DNA of 53,670 nt, from contig JBDHUC010000011.1 of NCBI GenBank assembly GCA_039808985.1, positions 1-53,670 on the forward strand, written 5' to 3'. This document shows, in pieces, positions 1 through 9,382 of this stretch. The DNA is from SXRF01 sp039808985. GTDB lineage: Bacteria; Pseudomonadota; Alphaproteobacteria; Rickettsiales; SXRF01. Both the position numbers and the translations under genes were made by a program. Position 1 is the first letter of the stretch. The number at the start of each line of letters is the position of its first letter. The notes beneath the pieces were generated by a model that worked only from the letters and a program-made list of their open reading frames with translations, was not told the DNA's origin and ran no database searches.

Positions 1-108
1 GCTATGGCAAGCTACAGCGCTGGACATGCAGGGTTCAACCCCCAGACAAGCAGCGTAATGCCTGCAGATGCATCACTGCAAGCCGCTATCGCAGCAGCAT
101 GGTCCTGA
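1..108 (+). CDS. C-terminal end of a truncated protein of unknown function
   Basis: An open frame runs from the first base to a TGA at 106-108 and encodes 35 residues rich in Ala, Ser and Gln, ending in AAIAAAWS. The gene begins outside the window. The composition is that of an ordinary low-complexity protein tail and shows no recognisable motif. The 223 bases that follow before the methyltransferase contain no gene or strong terminator that I can see. Confidence 0.45.
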   Translation, partial: AMASYSAGHAGFNPQTSSVMPADASLQAAIAAAWS

Positions 109-331
109 TTAATAGGATGCGGAATTGGCAACTATCCGGATTCGAATAGATAGCGCAAAAAAATCCATAGATGCGAAGCCTTTAGCGATATTTGTCTTGC
201 TGCTGGACATTCCTGTTTAATCTGATAATTTCATTGGCCTGTTAAAAGAACTTTGACAAGAACCGAAACTTCTGCTCTCTGAAATTACACACACTCATAA
301 ATTATACACAATCATACAGGCCAGGTTAAAT

Positions 332-1156
332 ATGCAAAATTCATCAAAGCCAGAAACTCAAATAAACAACGAATTGGAAGAGCGTAAGGTTAAGGAAATT
401 GAATGGTCCGATTTTCGCCGCACCCTTACTAAAGAGGAGCATGGGGATGATTTTGAGAAATATAACGCAAATTTGAAATATTACTGCATAGATAAAGGGC
501 AAACCGAAGATATAAAAAACTGGTTGCTTGCCAATACGAAAGACAAAGATGTTTTTGAGATGGCTTGCGGTAATACTGCTATGCTTCCTCATGTTGCCGG
601 TTATGTCCGTTCAGCTATTGCCGCTGATATAGCGCCCGTTACGATAGAGCTTGCAAAAAAAGCCGCAAAAGGGAATCCGGATCTTGAGAAAATTGATTAC
701 CGGGTTATGGACTGTGAAAAGACAGGCTTGCCTGACAATTCCTTTGACGTAATTTTAGAGCAAGGTGCGCTGCATCACATGGATCTTGATGCGGCCTATA
801 GCGAAGCGGCAAGGCTATTGCGCCCAAATGGCAAATTTTTCTGTTTGGAAGCTATCCGCCACAACCCGATTATCCATCTTTACCGTAAAATGACCCCTCA
901 CCTCCGCACCGCCTGGGAAGTTGAGCATATACTTGGGCAGCAGCAGGTTATGAAAGGCCTGGAGTATTTCAATAAAATTGAAAAAAAGCATTATTTCATG
1001 GTAGCGATATTTGCAGTTCCGTTTCGTAATTCCAGCATGTTTAAACCGTTGCTTGCTGTGCTTGAATCGGTGGATGCAGTTCTTACCAGAATACCAGTTG
1101 TACAATGGCTGTCCTGGCAATGCATGTTCATACTGAGTGAGCCTAAAAACAAATAA
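332..1156 (+). CDS. Class I SAM-dependent methyltransferase
   Basis: This 274-residue protein should transfer a methyl group from S-adenosylmethionine. Motif I reads VFEMACGNTAMLP (about residues 74-86), followed by an acidic strand-2 end (AADIAP) and a methyltransf_11-like motif ILEQGALHHMD, where the substrate-binding helix starts. The C-terminal half has aromatic and hydrophobic stretches that may touch a membrane or a lipid-linked substrate. It sits just upstream of a polysaccharide locus on the same strand, 29 bases before a membrane glycosyltransferase gene, so methylation of a sugar or glycan end is a reasonable inference. The substrate cannot be read from the sequence. Confidence 0.8.
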   Translation: MQNSSKPETQINNELEERKVKEIEWSDFRRTLTKEEHGDDFEKYNANLKYYCIDKGQTEDIKNWLLANTKDKDVFEMACGNTAMLPHVAGYVRSAIAADIAPVTIELAKKAAKGNPDLEKIDYRVMDCEKTGLPDNSFDVILEQGALHHMDLDAAYSEAARLLRPNGKFFCLEAIRHNPIIHLYRKMTPHLRTAWEVEHILGQQQVMKGLEYFNKIEKKHYFMVAIFAVPFRNSSMFKPLLAVLESVDAVLTRIPVVQWLSWQCMFILSEPKNK

Positions 1157-1185
1157 ACCGCACAATCGCCACCTGATAGGGAAAA

Positions 1186-3654
1186 ATGATTGAAGCACCT
1201 CTATTTTCATGGCTTTTACTGATTTTTCTAATATCTATCTGGAGCTTTACTTCCATTAGACTGGCTTGGTTTTTGCCATGGTCGCAAGAGGCTGCCAGTT
1301 CCAGGATTTATTATGTTTTTGGGTTAGCGCTTGCTCCATTTTTATTAGGTGCAGCGATCATTATTTCTATCGGCTTATTCCCTAAGCCACAGCAGTTATA
1401 CGCTATTTTCAGCGCAAGCATTCTTAGCGCTGCCTGCGTTTTTATTTTCCCAAGGAACAAAAAATTAATAAGCCATAAAAATCCAAAAAAGAAATTTTCA
1501 TTGGACGAAAAGATAGCGGTTTGTTTGCTGGCAACATTTAGTATCTTCTTAATAATAAATAGCTTGTTTTTTCCCCTGACGCAAAATGATTCACTGGAAT
1601 ATGCAACAGTTGGCCGTATATTATACCAAAGTGGGAGCCTGGCTGATTATCCGGTTTTAAATCCCGGGCAAAATTCCGCCGGGTTTTATGCACCATGGAC
1701 GCATCCACCGCTTTACGTGGCAATGATTTATGCGAGCTATATGCTGCAGGAAAATGCAGATTCCATAGGGATAATGCGTCTTATAAGCCCATGGTTTGCA
1801 TTGCTCGCTGTTGCCCTTACCTGTTCTGTTGGCAGCTTAATTAACAGGCGCACCGGCTTATATGCAGCGATATTCCTTTTTTCCACACCAATATTTTTCT
1901 TAGGAGCCGACTCTGCGCTTATTGATCCTCTCCCAATATTAGGGTTATTAATAGTTTTTACTACAACCATCGCTTTAAAGACCACTCCAGCAAAAGCTGG
2001 GATTATACAAGGTGTTGTATGCGGTCTGGCATTATGGACACATTCTCAAGCCATATTATTTTTGCCCCTGGGCATTAGCATAATATTTTTAGCCAATGGA
2101 TATAAGAGATGGCCTTCATTTATAAAACAATGCGCTATATTTCTCATGGCCGCTATAACGGTTGCAGCATACCCTTATATTCGCAATCTTATGATATATG
2201 GTTACTTAGTGTCTGACAGCAACCCCATCTATTCTCTGGCCGAGCTGCATTGGGCAGAATATTTCAAGCAGGCACGCATGCTTAATTCAACCGCATCCAT
2301 TATCCAGTATGGGGTTCTTAAAGGCTGGTTTGCCTTAGAATATTATGGGTTTATTTTCTGGGTAATGAGCATGGCGGTTATTTGCTTTTTTTATAAATTC
2401 CTGCCATTCGCATCTTTAAAAAATATCCTCTCGGGAACCGCTGAGAACCATGCCCAATATTATTTACTGGCAGCTCTGACAATAATTATCACCTATCTTT
2501 GCGGAACAATATTATCCGTTCAAATTGGCACAGACGTAATGATACGGAATGAACGCTACCTGTTGATAATATTTCCTTATGTTGCCTTGTTTTCCGGATG
2601 GTTTGCTGCAATCTGCATAGAAAGCAATGGTATAAGCAAACTAGCAAATCATATAAGGGTTATCTGGGTTGGCTTCCTGTTATTTTCACTAATAATGCAA
2701 TTTATCTCAATAGCAAAATATCGTTTTGTCACCAATAATATTGATCCTGTGGAATTATTTATGCCACAGCAGGAAAAATTATTAAGCTTTCCTGAAATGC
2801 AGGCAATGAATTTCCTGCGCCTTAATACGCCGGAAAACTCACTGGTGCTTTCAACGCAACCTGCCAATATGTTCTATTCAGGGCGTAAAATGGTGAGCTA
2901 TTTAGATCCGCGTTTAGTCGCTTTCTATCTTGCTAATAATCCAGAAAATGCGCTGGCCCTATTAAAGAAAATGGGAATAACCCATGTTCATCTGGCAGAT
3001 TATTCCCTGCCTGTTTTTTATAATTCGCAACTAATGAATATTTTAGCAGATCCTAAATTATCCACCTTATTATATTCTTCAAATGGCAGCCAGATATACA
3101 GCCTTGCCAATAGTGGGCTGGTTGACAAGAAGACAACCGATATTTCCCCAGGCATAAGCCCATGGATAAGATACAGGCAATATAAGATGCTTGGAAAAAA
3201 AGGCGGCACAGAAGCAATTGAGAATGCAAAGGAAGTAGGAAGCCAGGAAATACTCGAATCCACTTCTCCATTTTCCCTGTTCCAGAGGAATTTTTCTACT
3301 GTATTATTATCAGCTATATTGATAAATAATAATAAGACAGCGCCTGCAATTACGGTAAATGGCGGCAGTGAATATATTATAAATTTCACTCTATCAGGAC
3401 AAGGCACCCTGGATTTTTCTATCATGCAATTTGATAAAAATGGCGATGCTATAAGGGATAATAATTTTAATTCCGCATATAAAATCAGTTTAGGCAATCT
3501 GGTTTTATCAGATAGTACAAAGCAGGTAAGCTTTATACGTCGTATAAAATTACTGCCGGAAACAAGCGCAATACAGCTTGGAATTGAACAGAATGGGATT
3601 TCAGAAATCTTAATTAAAAAAATTCAAATAATAGAATTAAAAAGGAACCCGTAA
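1186..3654 (+). CDS. GT39-type (GT-C fold) membrane glycosyltransferase
   Basis: An 822-residue polytopic protein. After N-terminal membrane segments comes the extracytoplasmic-loop motif LTQNDSLEYATVGRI (D135 and E138), followed by THPPLYVA and INRRTGLYAA, as in the dolichyl-phosphate-mannose mannosyltransferase/ArnT class. Such enzymes use a polyprenyl-phosphate sugar as donor on the outer face of the inner membrane. The last 280 or so residues look soluble and periplasmic (GITHVHLADYSLPVFYNS). The start is supported by an AGGG a few bases upstream. A clear paralogue lies at 6987-9359 on the other strand, and the next gene begins 2 bases after this stop, so the two are probably cotranscribed. 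Acceptor and donor are unknown. Confidence 0.8.
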   Translation: MIEAPLFSWLLLIFLISIWSFTSIRLAWFLPWSQEAASSRIYYVFGLALAPFLLGAAIIISIGLFPKPQQLYAIFSASILSAACVFIFPRNKKLISHKNPKKKFSLDEKIAVCLLATFSIFLIINSLFFPLTQNDSLEYATVGRILYQSGSLADYPVLNPGQNSAGFYAPWTHPPLYVAMIYASYMLQENADSIGIMRLISPWFALLAVALTCSVGSLINRRTGLYAAIFLFSTPIFFLGADSALIDPLPILGLLIVFTTTIALKTTPAKAGIIQGVVCGLALWTHSQAILFLPLGISIIFLANGYKRWPSFIKQCAIFLMAAITVAAYPYIRNLMIYGYLVSDSNPIYSLAELHWAEYFKQARMLNSTASIIQYGVLKGWFALEYYGFIFWVMSMAVICFFYKFLPFASLKNILSGTAENHAQYYLLAALTIIITYLCGTILSVQIGTDVMIRNERYLLIIFPYVALFSGWFAAICIESNGISKLANHIRVIWVGFLLFSLIMQFISIAKYRFVTNNIDPVELFMPQQEKLLSFPEMQAMNFLRLNTPENSLVLSTQPANMFYSGRKMVSYLDPRLVAFYLANNPENALALLKKMGITHVHLADYSLPVFYNSQLMNILADPKLSTLLYSSNGSQIYSLANSGLVDKKTTDISPGISPWIRYRQYKMLGKKGGTEAIENAKEVGSQEILESTSPFSLFQRNFSTVLLSAILINNNKTAPAITVNGGSEYIINFTLSGQGTLDFSIMQFDKNGDAIRDNNFNSAYKISLGNLVLSDSTKQVSFIRRIKLLPETSAIQLGIEQNGISEILIKKIQIIELKRNP

Positions 3655-3656
3655 TA

Positions 3657-5243
3657 ATGAATAACCCATTATTATATAATTTAAGCTTTACAGAAAAATG
3701 GCTTTCGCTGAATGCAGTAATAGATCTTATTATAGCGCTTGGATGCTTTTACTTAATTGCAAGTTCCGCGCTTAAATTCCCGCAACGTTTTAAACGCCAT
3801 TCCTTCATTATGGCAGTCCTTATATTTTTTATTTATCAATTGCCGCTGGTGATTTTTTCCCCATTATTTTATAATCATCTACCCAATGCAATATGGTTTT
3901 CAACCAGCATACATGTAGCAATAATAGTAAATTTATTATGGGTTTGTTTTACTCCTGGGCTTGCTGGCCTTAGCGGGCAAGACGATACAAAGAGGAACAG
4001 CAGGCAGCCATATTATTCGGAGGGATATTTTAAGGGGTTTGTATTCTGGCTTCCTATTTCTATTTTCATTATATTATTGGCGCTGTATTTTTATAAAATC
4101 CCATTTTCCTGTACAGCCTTATATGCACTGTTTGCGGATCAATCCCTAACCCTGCTGGTAAGGGAAATATTGGGGAAATTAATGGGGCGTACATATGCGC
4201 CGCATGTGTTGAATATACTAACCAGCGCCGTTGGGCCAATAGCTGCTTTTTTATTACTTGGCAGAATATATTTTGATGCAAAAGCAGCAAAATGGCTATA
4301 TTCCATGCTGTGGGTTTTATTATTTATTGTTGTTCTTATAACCCCATTGCTGGGCGGGGCCAAGGGTTCCCTTGTGCCAATGGCAGTTGCTTTATCGGTT
4401 GCCGGATTTTTAGTTGCAAAAAACTGGAAATCGAAAATTTTTATAGTAGCTGGGATTATCGCTATTTTTTCAGCTACCATTATTTTTGTAAAAGTTACGC
4501 AGGAAAAAAATTCTGGCAGCGGAAGCTACCAATTTGGCAGTTGTGTTGCGAGGTTAAATGTTTGCGAAAGGACCAAAAATTTGCTTGAGTCCCTGCGCCC
4601 TCCAAAATCTTATTACGGTATGACAAGGGAGCAATTAGACAAGCTCGGCAACGAAGTTTCCAAGGCCTGCAACAGCCCTGCCATCATAGCAGACCCGCTG
4701 CCCGAAGATATTGATAATGGCAATATTGCTGATTCACAAAAAACCCTCTCCACCCATATAAATGGGTTATTTTACAGGGTTATCGCCAATCCTGTGCAAG
4801 TCGCATCATGGCATTACCTGTATGTTGCCGATTATGGCCCACCAGGTTTCCTAGGCCTATCAATAGCAAAGGTATTTTCAAATAATTATATAAGTGTTCC
4901 TGCCAATGTTTGTGAAATATACTATTCCGGCGACAAAACATCGGCCTGCACTGCGCCAACCAGTTACATATTCACTTATCCTGCGTATCTTGGGGTATCT
5001 GGCTTAGTGATAGCATGTCTGGCTACGATTATTTTTGATATAGTTATTTCATTGCTTGTAAAGCATTCGGTTAAACCATTTTCAGACCTGACAATTGGTA
5101 TAATGGCAGTTGCATCTGTAAATTTCATAGTAGCCGATTATACGACCGTTATCATATCCCATGGTGCAGGCGCGGCTATCGTGATACTAATGCTCATCTG
5201 CTTTTACATTCGCCTTAAAAATAAAAAGAATCCTGAATTATGA
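3657..5243 (+). CDS. Polytopic membrane protein, possible O-antigen polymerase (first of a tandem pair)
   Basis: A 528-residue protein made mostly of hydrophobic segments, with one large polar loop in the second half. The loop carries FGSCVARLNVC (a C-x6-C pair) and later NVCEIYY and ACTAPTSYIFTYPAYLG, so several cysteines are likely to face the periplasm. The glycine-rich segment PLLGGAKGSLVP and the overall layout resemble oligosaccharide-repeat-unit polymerases, but no family signature is decisive. It follows a GT39-type gene after 2 bases and overlaps the next, paralogous gene by 4 bases. Polymerase function is an inference from locus and topology; a glycan transporter or modifying enzyme is also possible. 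Confidence 0.6.
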   Translation: MNNPLLYNLSFTEKWLSLNAVIDLIIALGCFYLIASSALKFPQRFKRHSFIMAVLIFFIYQLPLVIFSPLFYNHLPNAIWFSTSIHVAIIVNLLWVCFTPGLAGLSGQDDTKRNSRQPYYSEGYFKGFVFWLPISIFIILLALYFYKIPFSCTALYALFADQSLTLLVREILGKLMGRTYAPHVLNILTSAVGPIAAFLLLGRIYFDAKAAKWLYSMLWVLLFIVVLITPLLGGAKGSLVPMAVALSVAGFLVAKNWKSKIFIVAGIIAIFSATIIFVKVTQEKNSGSGSYQFGSCVARLNVCERTKNLLESLRPPKSYYGMTREQLDKLGNEVSKACNSPAIIADPLPEDIDNGNIADSQKTLSTHINGLFYRVIANPVQVASWHYLYVADYGPPGFLGLSIAKVFSNNYISVPANVCEIYYSGDKTSACTAPTSYIFTYPAYLGVSGLVIACLATIIFDIVISLLVKHSVKPFSDLTIGIMAVASVNFIVADYTTVIISHGAGAAIVILMLICFYIRLKNKKNPEL

Positions 5244-6826
5244 TAAATGATTTTATGCAGAATATTTACTATTGGGCCAATTTATGCGCCGCCTTATGCT
5301 GTATAATATTCGCAGGTTTTATACTTTTTAAACGTCCATCCACCCTTGTTCGCCCGTCATTTATTATCGCAGCATTAGTAATAATTTTTTACCAGGTTCC
5401 ATTATTTTTTTACTCCCCGGTTTTTGATAAGGAGAATTTTGATATATGGTGGTTCGCAACCAGCATACATTTTGCCATTTCAGGCAACCTATTATGGGCA
5501 TGGTTCACTCCGCGTTTAAATTACCCTGGAATTTACCAAAAGCCGGATTCCAGCACATCATCGACTTTCAATAATTTTGAACTATGGTTCTCTATAGCAG
5601 TATTTTTTGCTCTATTATTCATTTATCTATACAGGGTGCCTCCAACCTGCACCGCCTTATATGCTATTTTTTTTGATCCACAATTGGCGTTATTAATAAG
5701 AGAAATATCGGTAAAACTTGTTGGAACAAATTATTCGACATATGCATTATCTATATTATCAAGCACTGCAGCCCCTATTACGGTTTTCCTTGCTGCCCAT
5801 ATGGTTTTTAAATGTTTCAGAACCCGTAAATTTGTATGGATACCGCTGTGGATTGTGATGATTATTATAGCTTTTATGTCCACATTAATAAGCGGGGCAA
5901 AAGGCAATCTTATTCCAACCTTTGCGGTAATTAGTGTCGCTGGATTTTTTAGCGCTTATATCTGGTATTGGCGTATATTATTAGTAGTCGGGCTTAATAT
6001 AATGCTAATTACGATCCTTACATTGTTTGGCATGCAGCGCAGCTCAATGAATGAGCATGAGAAAAATTATTATAAATTTGGCGAATGCGTAGTTAAGTTG
6101 CAAGCCTGTGAGCCGACCAAGGCTTTATTAGACTCGTTAAAAGCACGTGATTTTTCATTAGACCTGACCAAAAGCAGGATTTCATTACTTGAAACAGAAA
6201 TGGAAAAGTCTTGCGCTTTCAACATCACAAACCAAGAAGATAATAAAATATTTTCTGATAACATGACTGTAAAACTGACTCCAAAAGAAAAGTTTATAGA
6301 AAGCGAACATGCTAAAGCAAAATTCACTGACCGTATCGACGCCATTATAAACCGCGCTTTTGCAATCCCGCTTATAGTTGCAAGATGGCATTTTCTTTAC
6401 GTTGAGGAATATGGCAGGCCAGGATTTTCCGGCCTTTCCATAGCACGTAAATTTTCCGATAATTATATAGATATGCCGAAGAAAATCTGTGAGGTTTATG
6501 AATTTATACGTTCCGGCGGCGATATGACATCCACCTGCACAGCGCCAACCAGTTATTTGTTTACTTACCCGGCATATTTAGGCCTGTCTGGATTATTGAT
6601 AGCGATGCTTGCCACAATCGCTTTTGATATAATAGGCTCATTAGTTATTAGATACGCATCTACGCCGCTTAATTATATTACAATCGGTATTATCGCTGTT
6701 GCAGGAATAAATTTTATGACTGCTGATTTCACAACAACTATTCTGTCGCATGGGGCAGGTTTTGGGCTGGCTATTATGCTGTTTTTCTGTTTGTGCCGCC
6801 GCCTTAATCGCAATAAGGGCAATTAG
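5240..6826 (+). CDS. Polytopic membrane protein, possible O-antigen polymerase (second of a tandem pair)
   Basis: A 528-residue paralogue of the preceding gene, the same length and colinear throughout. Shared blocks include TSIH followed by NLLW, CTALYAIF, LISGAKGNLIPTF, FGECVVKLQAC, LSIARKFSDNYI and CTAPTSYLFTYPAYLGLSG. The cysteines of the large loop are all conserved between the two copies, which points to selected disulfides or metal ligands. It starts inside the end of the upstream copy (ATGA overlap), so translation is coupled. Its TAG stop is provided by the edge of a palindromic element. The two copies have diverged well beyond a recent duplication, which suggests separate roles or linkage specificities. 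Confidence 0.6.
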   Translation: MINDFMQNIYYWANLCAALCCIIFAGFILFKRPSTLVRPSFIIAALVIIFYQVPLFFYSPVFDKENFDIWWFATSIHFAISGNLLWAWFTPRLNYPGIYQKPDSSTSSTFNNFELWFSIAVFFALLFIYLYRVPPTCTALYAIFFDPQLALLIREISVKLVGTNYSTYALSILSSTAAPITVFLAAHMVFKCFRTRKFVWIPLWIVMIIIAFMSTLISGAKGNLIPTFAVISVAGFFSAYIWYWRILLVVGLNIMLITILTLFGMQRSSMNEHEKNYYKFGECVVKLQACEPTKALLDSLKARDFSLDLTKSRISLLETEMEKSCAFNITNQEDNKIFSDNMTVKLTPKEKFIESEHAKAKFTDRIDAIINRAFAIPLIVARWHFLYVEEYGRPGFSGLSIARKFSDNYIDMPKKICEVYEFIRSGGDMTSTCTAPTSYLFTYPAYLGLSGLLIAMLATIAFDIIGSLVIRYASTPLNYITIGIIAVAGINFMTADFTTTILSHGAGFGLAIMLFFCLCRRLNRNKGN

Positions 6827-6988
6827 AGCGTTTTCGCTTTAGTTGTGCGTTAGGCATCCGAGGCGAAGTGTACGTAGCAAATCCACAGGTGGGATTTGCT
6901 TTTTATAAATTACAAAATCCCGCATGCGGATTTTGTTGGTACATTAGACGAAGGATAACAACACGCACGATTAAATGGAAAATGCTCT
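6825..6988. repeat. Dispersed palindromic element, long copy with an internal insert
   Basis: The outer arms are 49 and 50 bases. The left begins AGAGCGTTTTC and the right ends GAAAATGCTCT, which is its reverse complement with one mismatch; inward, GTGCGT/ACGCAC and GTAC/GTAC also pair. The same arms recur at 26670-26772, identical on the left and with one change on the right. Here 65 bases (6874-6938) separate the arms instead of 4. They contain two further hairpins, AGCAAATCC/GGATTTGCT (6876-6900) and ACAAAATCC/GGATTTTGT (6912-6936). The element lies between convergent genes and gives both of them TAG stop codons. It probably also acts as a bidirectional terminator. Confidence 0.85.
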
Positions 6989-9359
6989 AGAATGATTCAA
7001 GATGAGCGCGCCCAATCTTAACCTGCGAATTGCCATAATGCTCAATGCCGATTTTCAGGTATTTAGTTTTTTGTAAAGTTTTAAAACGATAGGCAAAATC
7101 CCTTTTTGGATAAGTATTGCTTAAAATTGTTTCACTTAAAATATATTTTCCATTTAATATATTCCCCTGCCCATCATACTGGGTGATCCAGAAGCGCAGC
7201 AGGCCATAGCCGGAGATATTTAAATCAATTTTATATTCTGTTGATTCAGATACGGTAATATTATCAGTCCTTAGTAAGGAGGCAGTATCCCTTTGAAAAA
7301 CCGACAGCGGCAATTTAATTTCTGATTCTATTGCCCCATCCAAAGGTTCAGAAAACAATGCTATCTCTGCTAATGCTTTCCTGCCGCCAATTAATAGCAT
7401 CCTTGTATTTTGCCATCTTATATCCGGGGCTATAAGGTCAAGGTCTGTTTTCAATTTTACTGGCGATAGCTTGTCATTTATTTTATAAATCTGGCTGCCA
7501 GCATTACTGTAAAGCAGGGTTGTAAAACGATTATCAGCCACTATCTGCTGCATGGTAGAATTATAAAATGTGGGCTGCGCATTTGGAACGACATATATAT
7601 GGGTAATACCCAGCTTCCTGAGTATTTTCCATCCTCGCTCAGGATTCATTTCCTGATAGAATTCTATAAGGCTCGGGTCTAAATTCCCTACCATTTTTCT
7701 ATCGGCATAATACATATCGGCAGACAGGGTTGCGTAAATAACAGAGTTTTCCGGTAATTTTTCCCTTATGTATTCCATGGCATATAGCTGCGGGTTTTCC
7801 ACTCTGGCCCTATCCTGCAAATAGAAAATCAAGAGCTGGGCTAAAAGCAAAAATAATATACCACCGGCAAAAACCCTGAATGGCTTTATCCTTTCCCCAG
7901 CTTCAAAAAACCGGGCAAGGGCAAACCCAGACAGCAAAGCTACGCAAGGAACAAGTATAAGCATATATCGTTCGATGCGGATTATCTGGTTAACCCCAAG
8001 AAAGATAGCAAGCAATATCCCTAAATGATAAAGTAATATTACTCCTGCAGCAGCTAATAATATATTTTTAATATTATCATTTCCGCCGGTGATGACATTG
8101 CCGGTAACAAATTTGCGAATCCCGGACAGTGAAGGCTTTACCATACATACGAATCCGGCTGTCATTAGCCAGAATAAAATACCATAAGCCTCAGGCGCAA
8201 ACCATCCCTTGAATAACCCATATTGTAGCTGTGCTGACAAATTATCCACTCCACGCCCAATTAAAAAATAATCGTTCCAGACAAGGTTTGGCAGACGGAA
8301 TATTATGGGGTTATCGCTTATAAATGATCCCAATTTTTGGTAATTATTCCAATATGGCCAGATTCCAATTGCTATACTTACCGGGATTAATACTGATATT
8401 TGATTGGCTATCTGACGCCAGCGCCCAATCCCATTATAGAATACAAGGCCTGCAATTAATAAAAATGGGAACAGGATTGCCTGCGAATGCACCCAAAAAG
8501 CAATGCCCAGTATGCTCCCTTGCAACAGCCCAATCTTAAGTGGCGATGCGGAAAATGAAAATATACTGGCAAATACCAAGGTAAATCCAAGGACAGATAG
8601 CGGGTCAATAAGCGAAGATACTGTCACCATAAACAATAATGGGGTAGATATAAATAAAAGCGAGGCAAATAACCCAGTGCGGCGGTTTATCATCGAGCCT
8701 AATGAAAAAATTACTCCAGTCGCAACAAGCAGGCACCATGGGCTAATCAAGCGCATAAGAGATGGCGTATCGGCATTACCATGCATTAGATATGCCGTAT
8801 AAACCAGTGCTACATAAAGTGGCGGATGCGTTACCGGAGAGTAAAATCCCGATGGATGATTGTCAGGCACTATAGGAGGATAGCTGTCCAATGTCCTGTT
8901 ATCAAAAACAATCCTTCCCATTTGCGCATATTCAAGCGCATCCGTCTGCGTAAGAGGAACTGACAATGAGCTTGCAACAAGGAAAATTACGAACCCGGTC
9001 AACAGCGCAATTGATAGCTTTTCATCCCAGGAATATTGCTGCGATAATTGTGGATTAACCAGCATATCGCTTGTGGGTTTAAATGTACGCTTACATGATA
9101 AAAGGCAAAAAAAACATAAGCTGGAAAAAATAAAAATCAAATGCGCATTATGGCTTTTCCCCGGCAATAATTTTAAGGCGGCTATGGTAATAAACCCAAG
9201 CAGGAACGGAGCAATGGCAGCACCCAAAAAAAATGGCACGCGGGAATCATTTGCTCCGTTTGCCCATGGCAAAATCCTTACAAACCTGCCCGAGATAAAA
9301 TGGCATAAGAACATTGCCACCAGCAAGGCACACCAGGAGATAATTGGCATTTCAGACAT
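6987..9359 (-). CDS. GT39-type (GT-C fold) membrane glycosyltransferase, second paralogue
   Basis: A 790-residue paralogue of the protein at 1186-3654. It has the matching motif LTQTDALEYAQMGRI (D140 and E143), then THPPLYVALVYTAYL, RLISPW, SMINRRTGL and WVHSQAIL, and the same soluble C-terminal part (GITHIYVVPNAQPTFYNS). It should transfer a sugar from a polyprenyl-phosphate carrier to a glycan on the periplasmic side. It is the last gene of a minus-strand run that begins at the E1 alpha gene (17509). The stop codon is formed by the last bases of the palindromic element. An alternative ATG lies three codons inside the frame. Confidence 0.8.
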   Translation of the reverse strand: MSEMPIISWCALLVAMFLCHFISGRFVRILPWANGANDSRVPFFLGAAIAPFLLGFITIAALKLLPGKSHNAHLIFIFSSLCFFCLLSCKRTFKPTSDMLVNPQLSQQYSWDEKLSIALLTGFVIFLVASSLSVPLTQTDALEYAQMGRIVFDNRTLDSYPPIVPDNHPSGFYSPVTHPPLYVALVYTAYLMHGNADTPSLMRLISPWCLLVATGVIFSLGSMINRRTGLFASLLFISTPLLFMVTVSSLIDPLSVLGFTLVFASIFSFSASPLKIGLLQGSILGIAFWVHSQAILFPFLLIAGLVFYNGIGRWRQIANQISVLIPVSIAIGIWPYWNNYQKLGSFISDNPIIFRLPNLVWNDYFLIGRGVDNLSAQLQYGLFKGWFAPEAYGILFWLMTAGFVCMVKPSLSGIRKFVTGNVITGGNDNIKNILLAAAGVILLYHLGILLAIFLGVNQIIRIERYMLILVPCVALLSGFALARFFEAGERIKPFRVFAGGILFLLLAQLLIFYLQDRARVENPQLYAMEYIREKLPENSVIYATLSADMYYADRKMVGNLDPSLIEFYQEMNPERGWKILRKLGITHIYVVPNAQPTFYNSTMQQIVADNRFTTLLYSNAGSQIYKINDKLSPVKLKTDLDLIAPDIRWQNTRMLLIGGRKALAEIALFSEPLDGAIESEIKLPLSVFQRDTASLLRTDNITVSESTEYKIDLNISGYGLLRFWITQYDGQGNILNGKYILSETILSNTYPKRDFAYRFKTLQKTKYLKIGIEHYGNSQVKIGRAHLESF

Positions 9360-9382
9360 ATTTTTTACGGTGCCTGCGCGCC

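Noticed and set aside
253..282. TTGACA at 253-258 as the -35 box of a sigma-70 promoter for the methyltransferase gene
   Set aside because: No acceptable -10 box lies at 16-18 bases; the nearest TATAC-like sequence is too far downstream.
3018..3497. Long antisense open frame under the first GT39-type gene, and similar antisense frames elsewhere (for example 42091-42900 and 45012-45647)
   Set aside because: They mirror the codons of well-supported genes on the opposite strand and show no family motif or ribosome site.
6825..6988. Insertion sequence or CRISPR unit
   Set aside because: No transposase frame, no target duplication that I can define, and no regular spacers; the structure is a single palindrome with a central insert.
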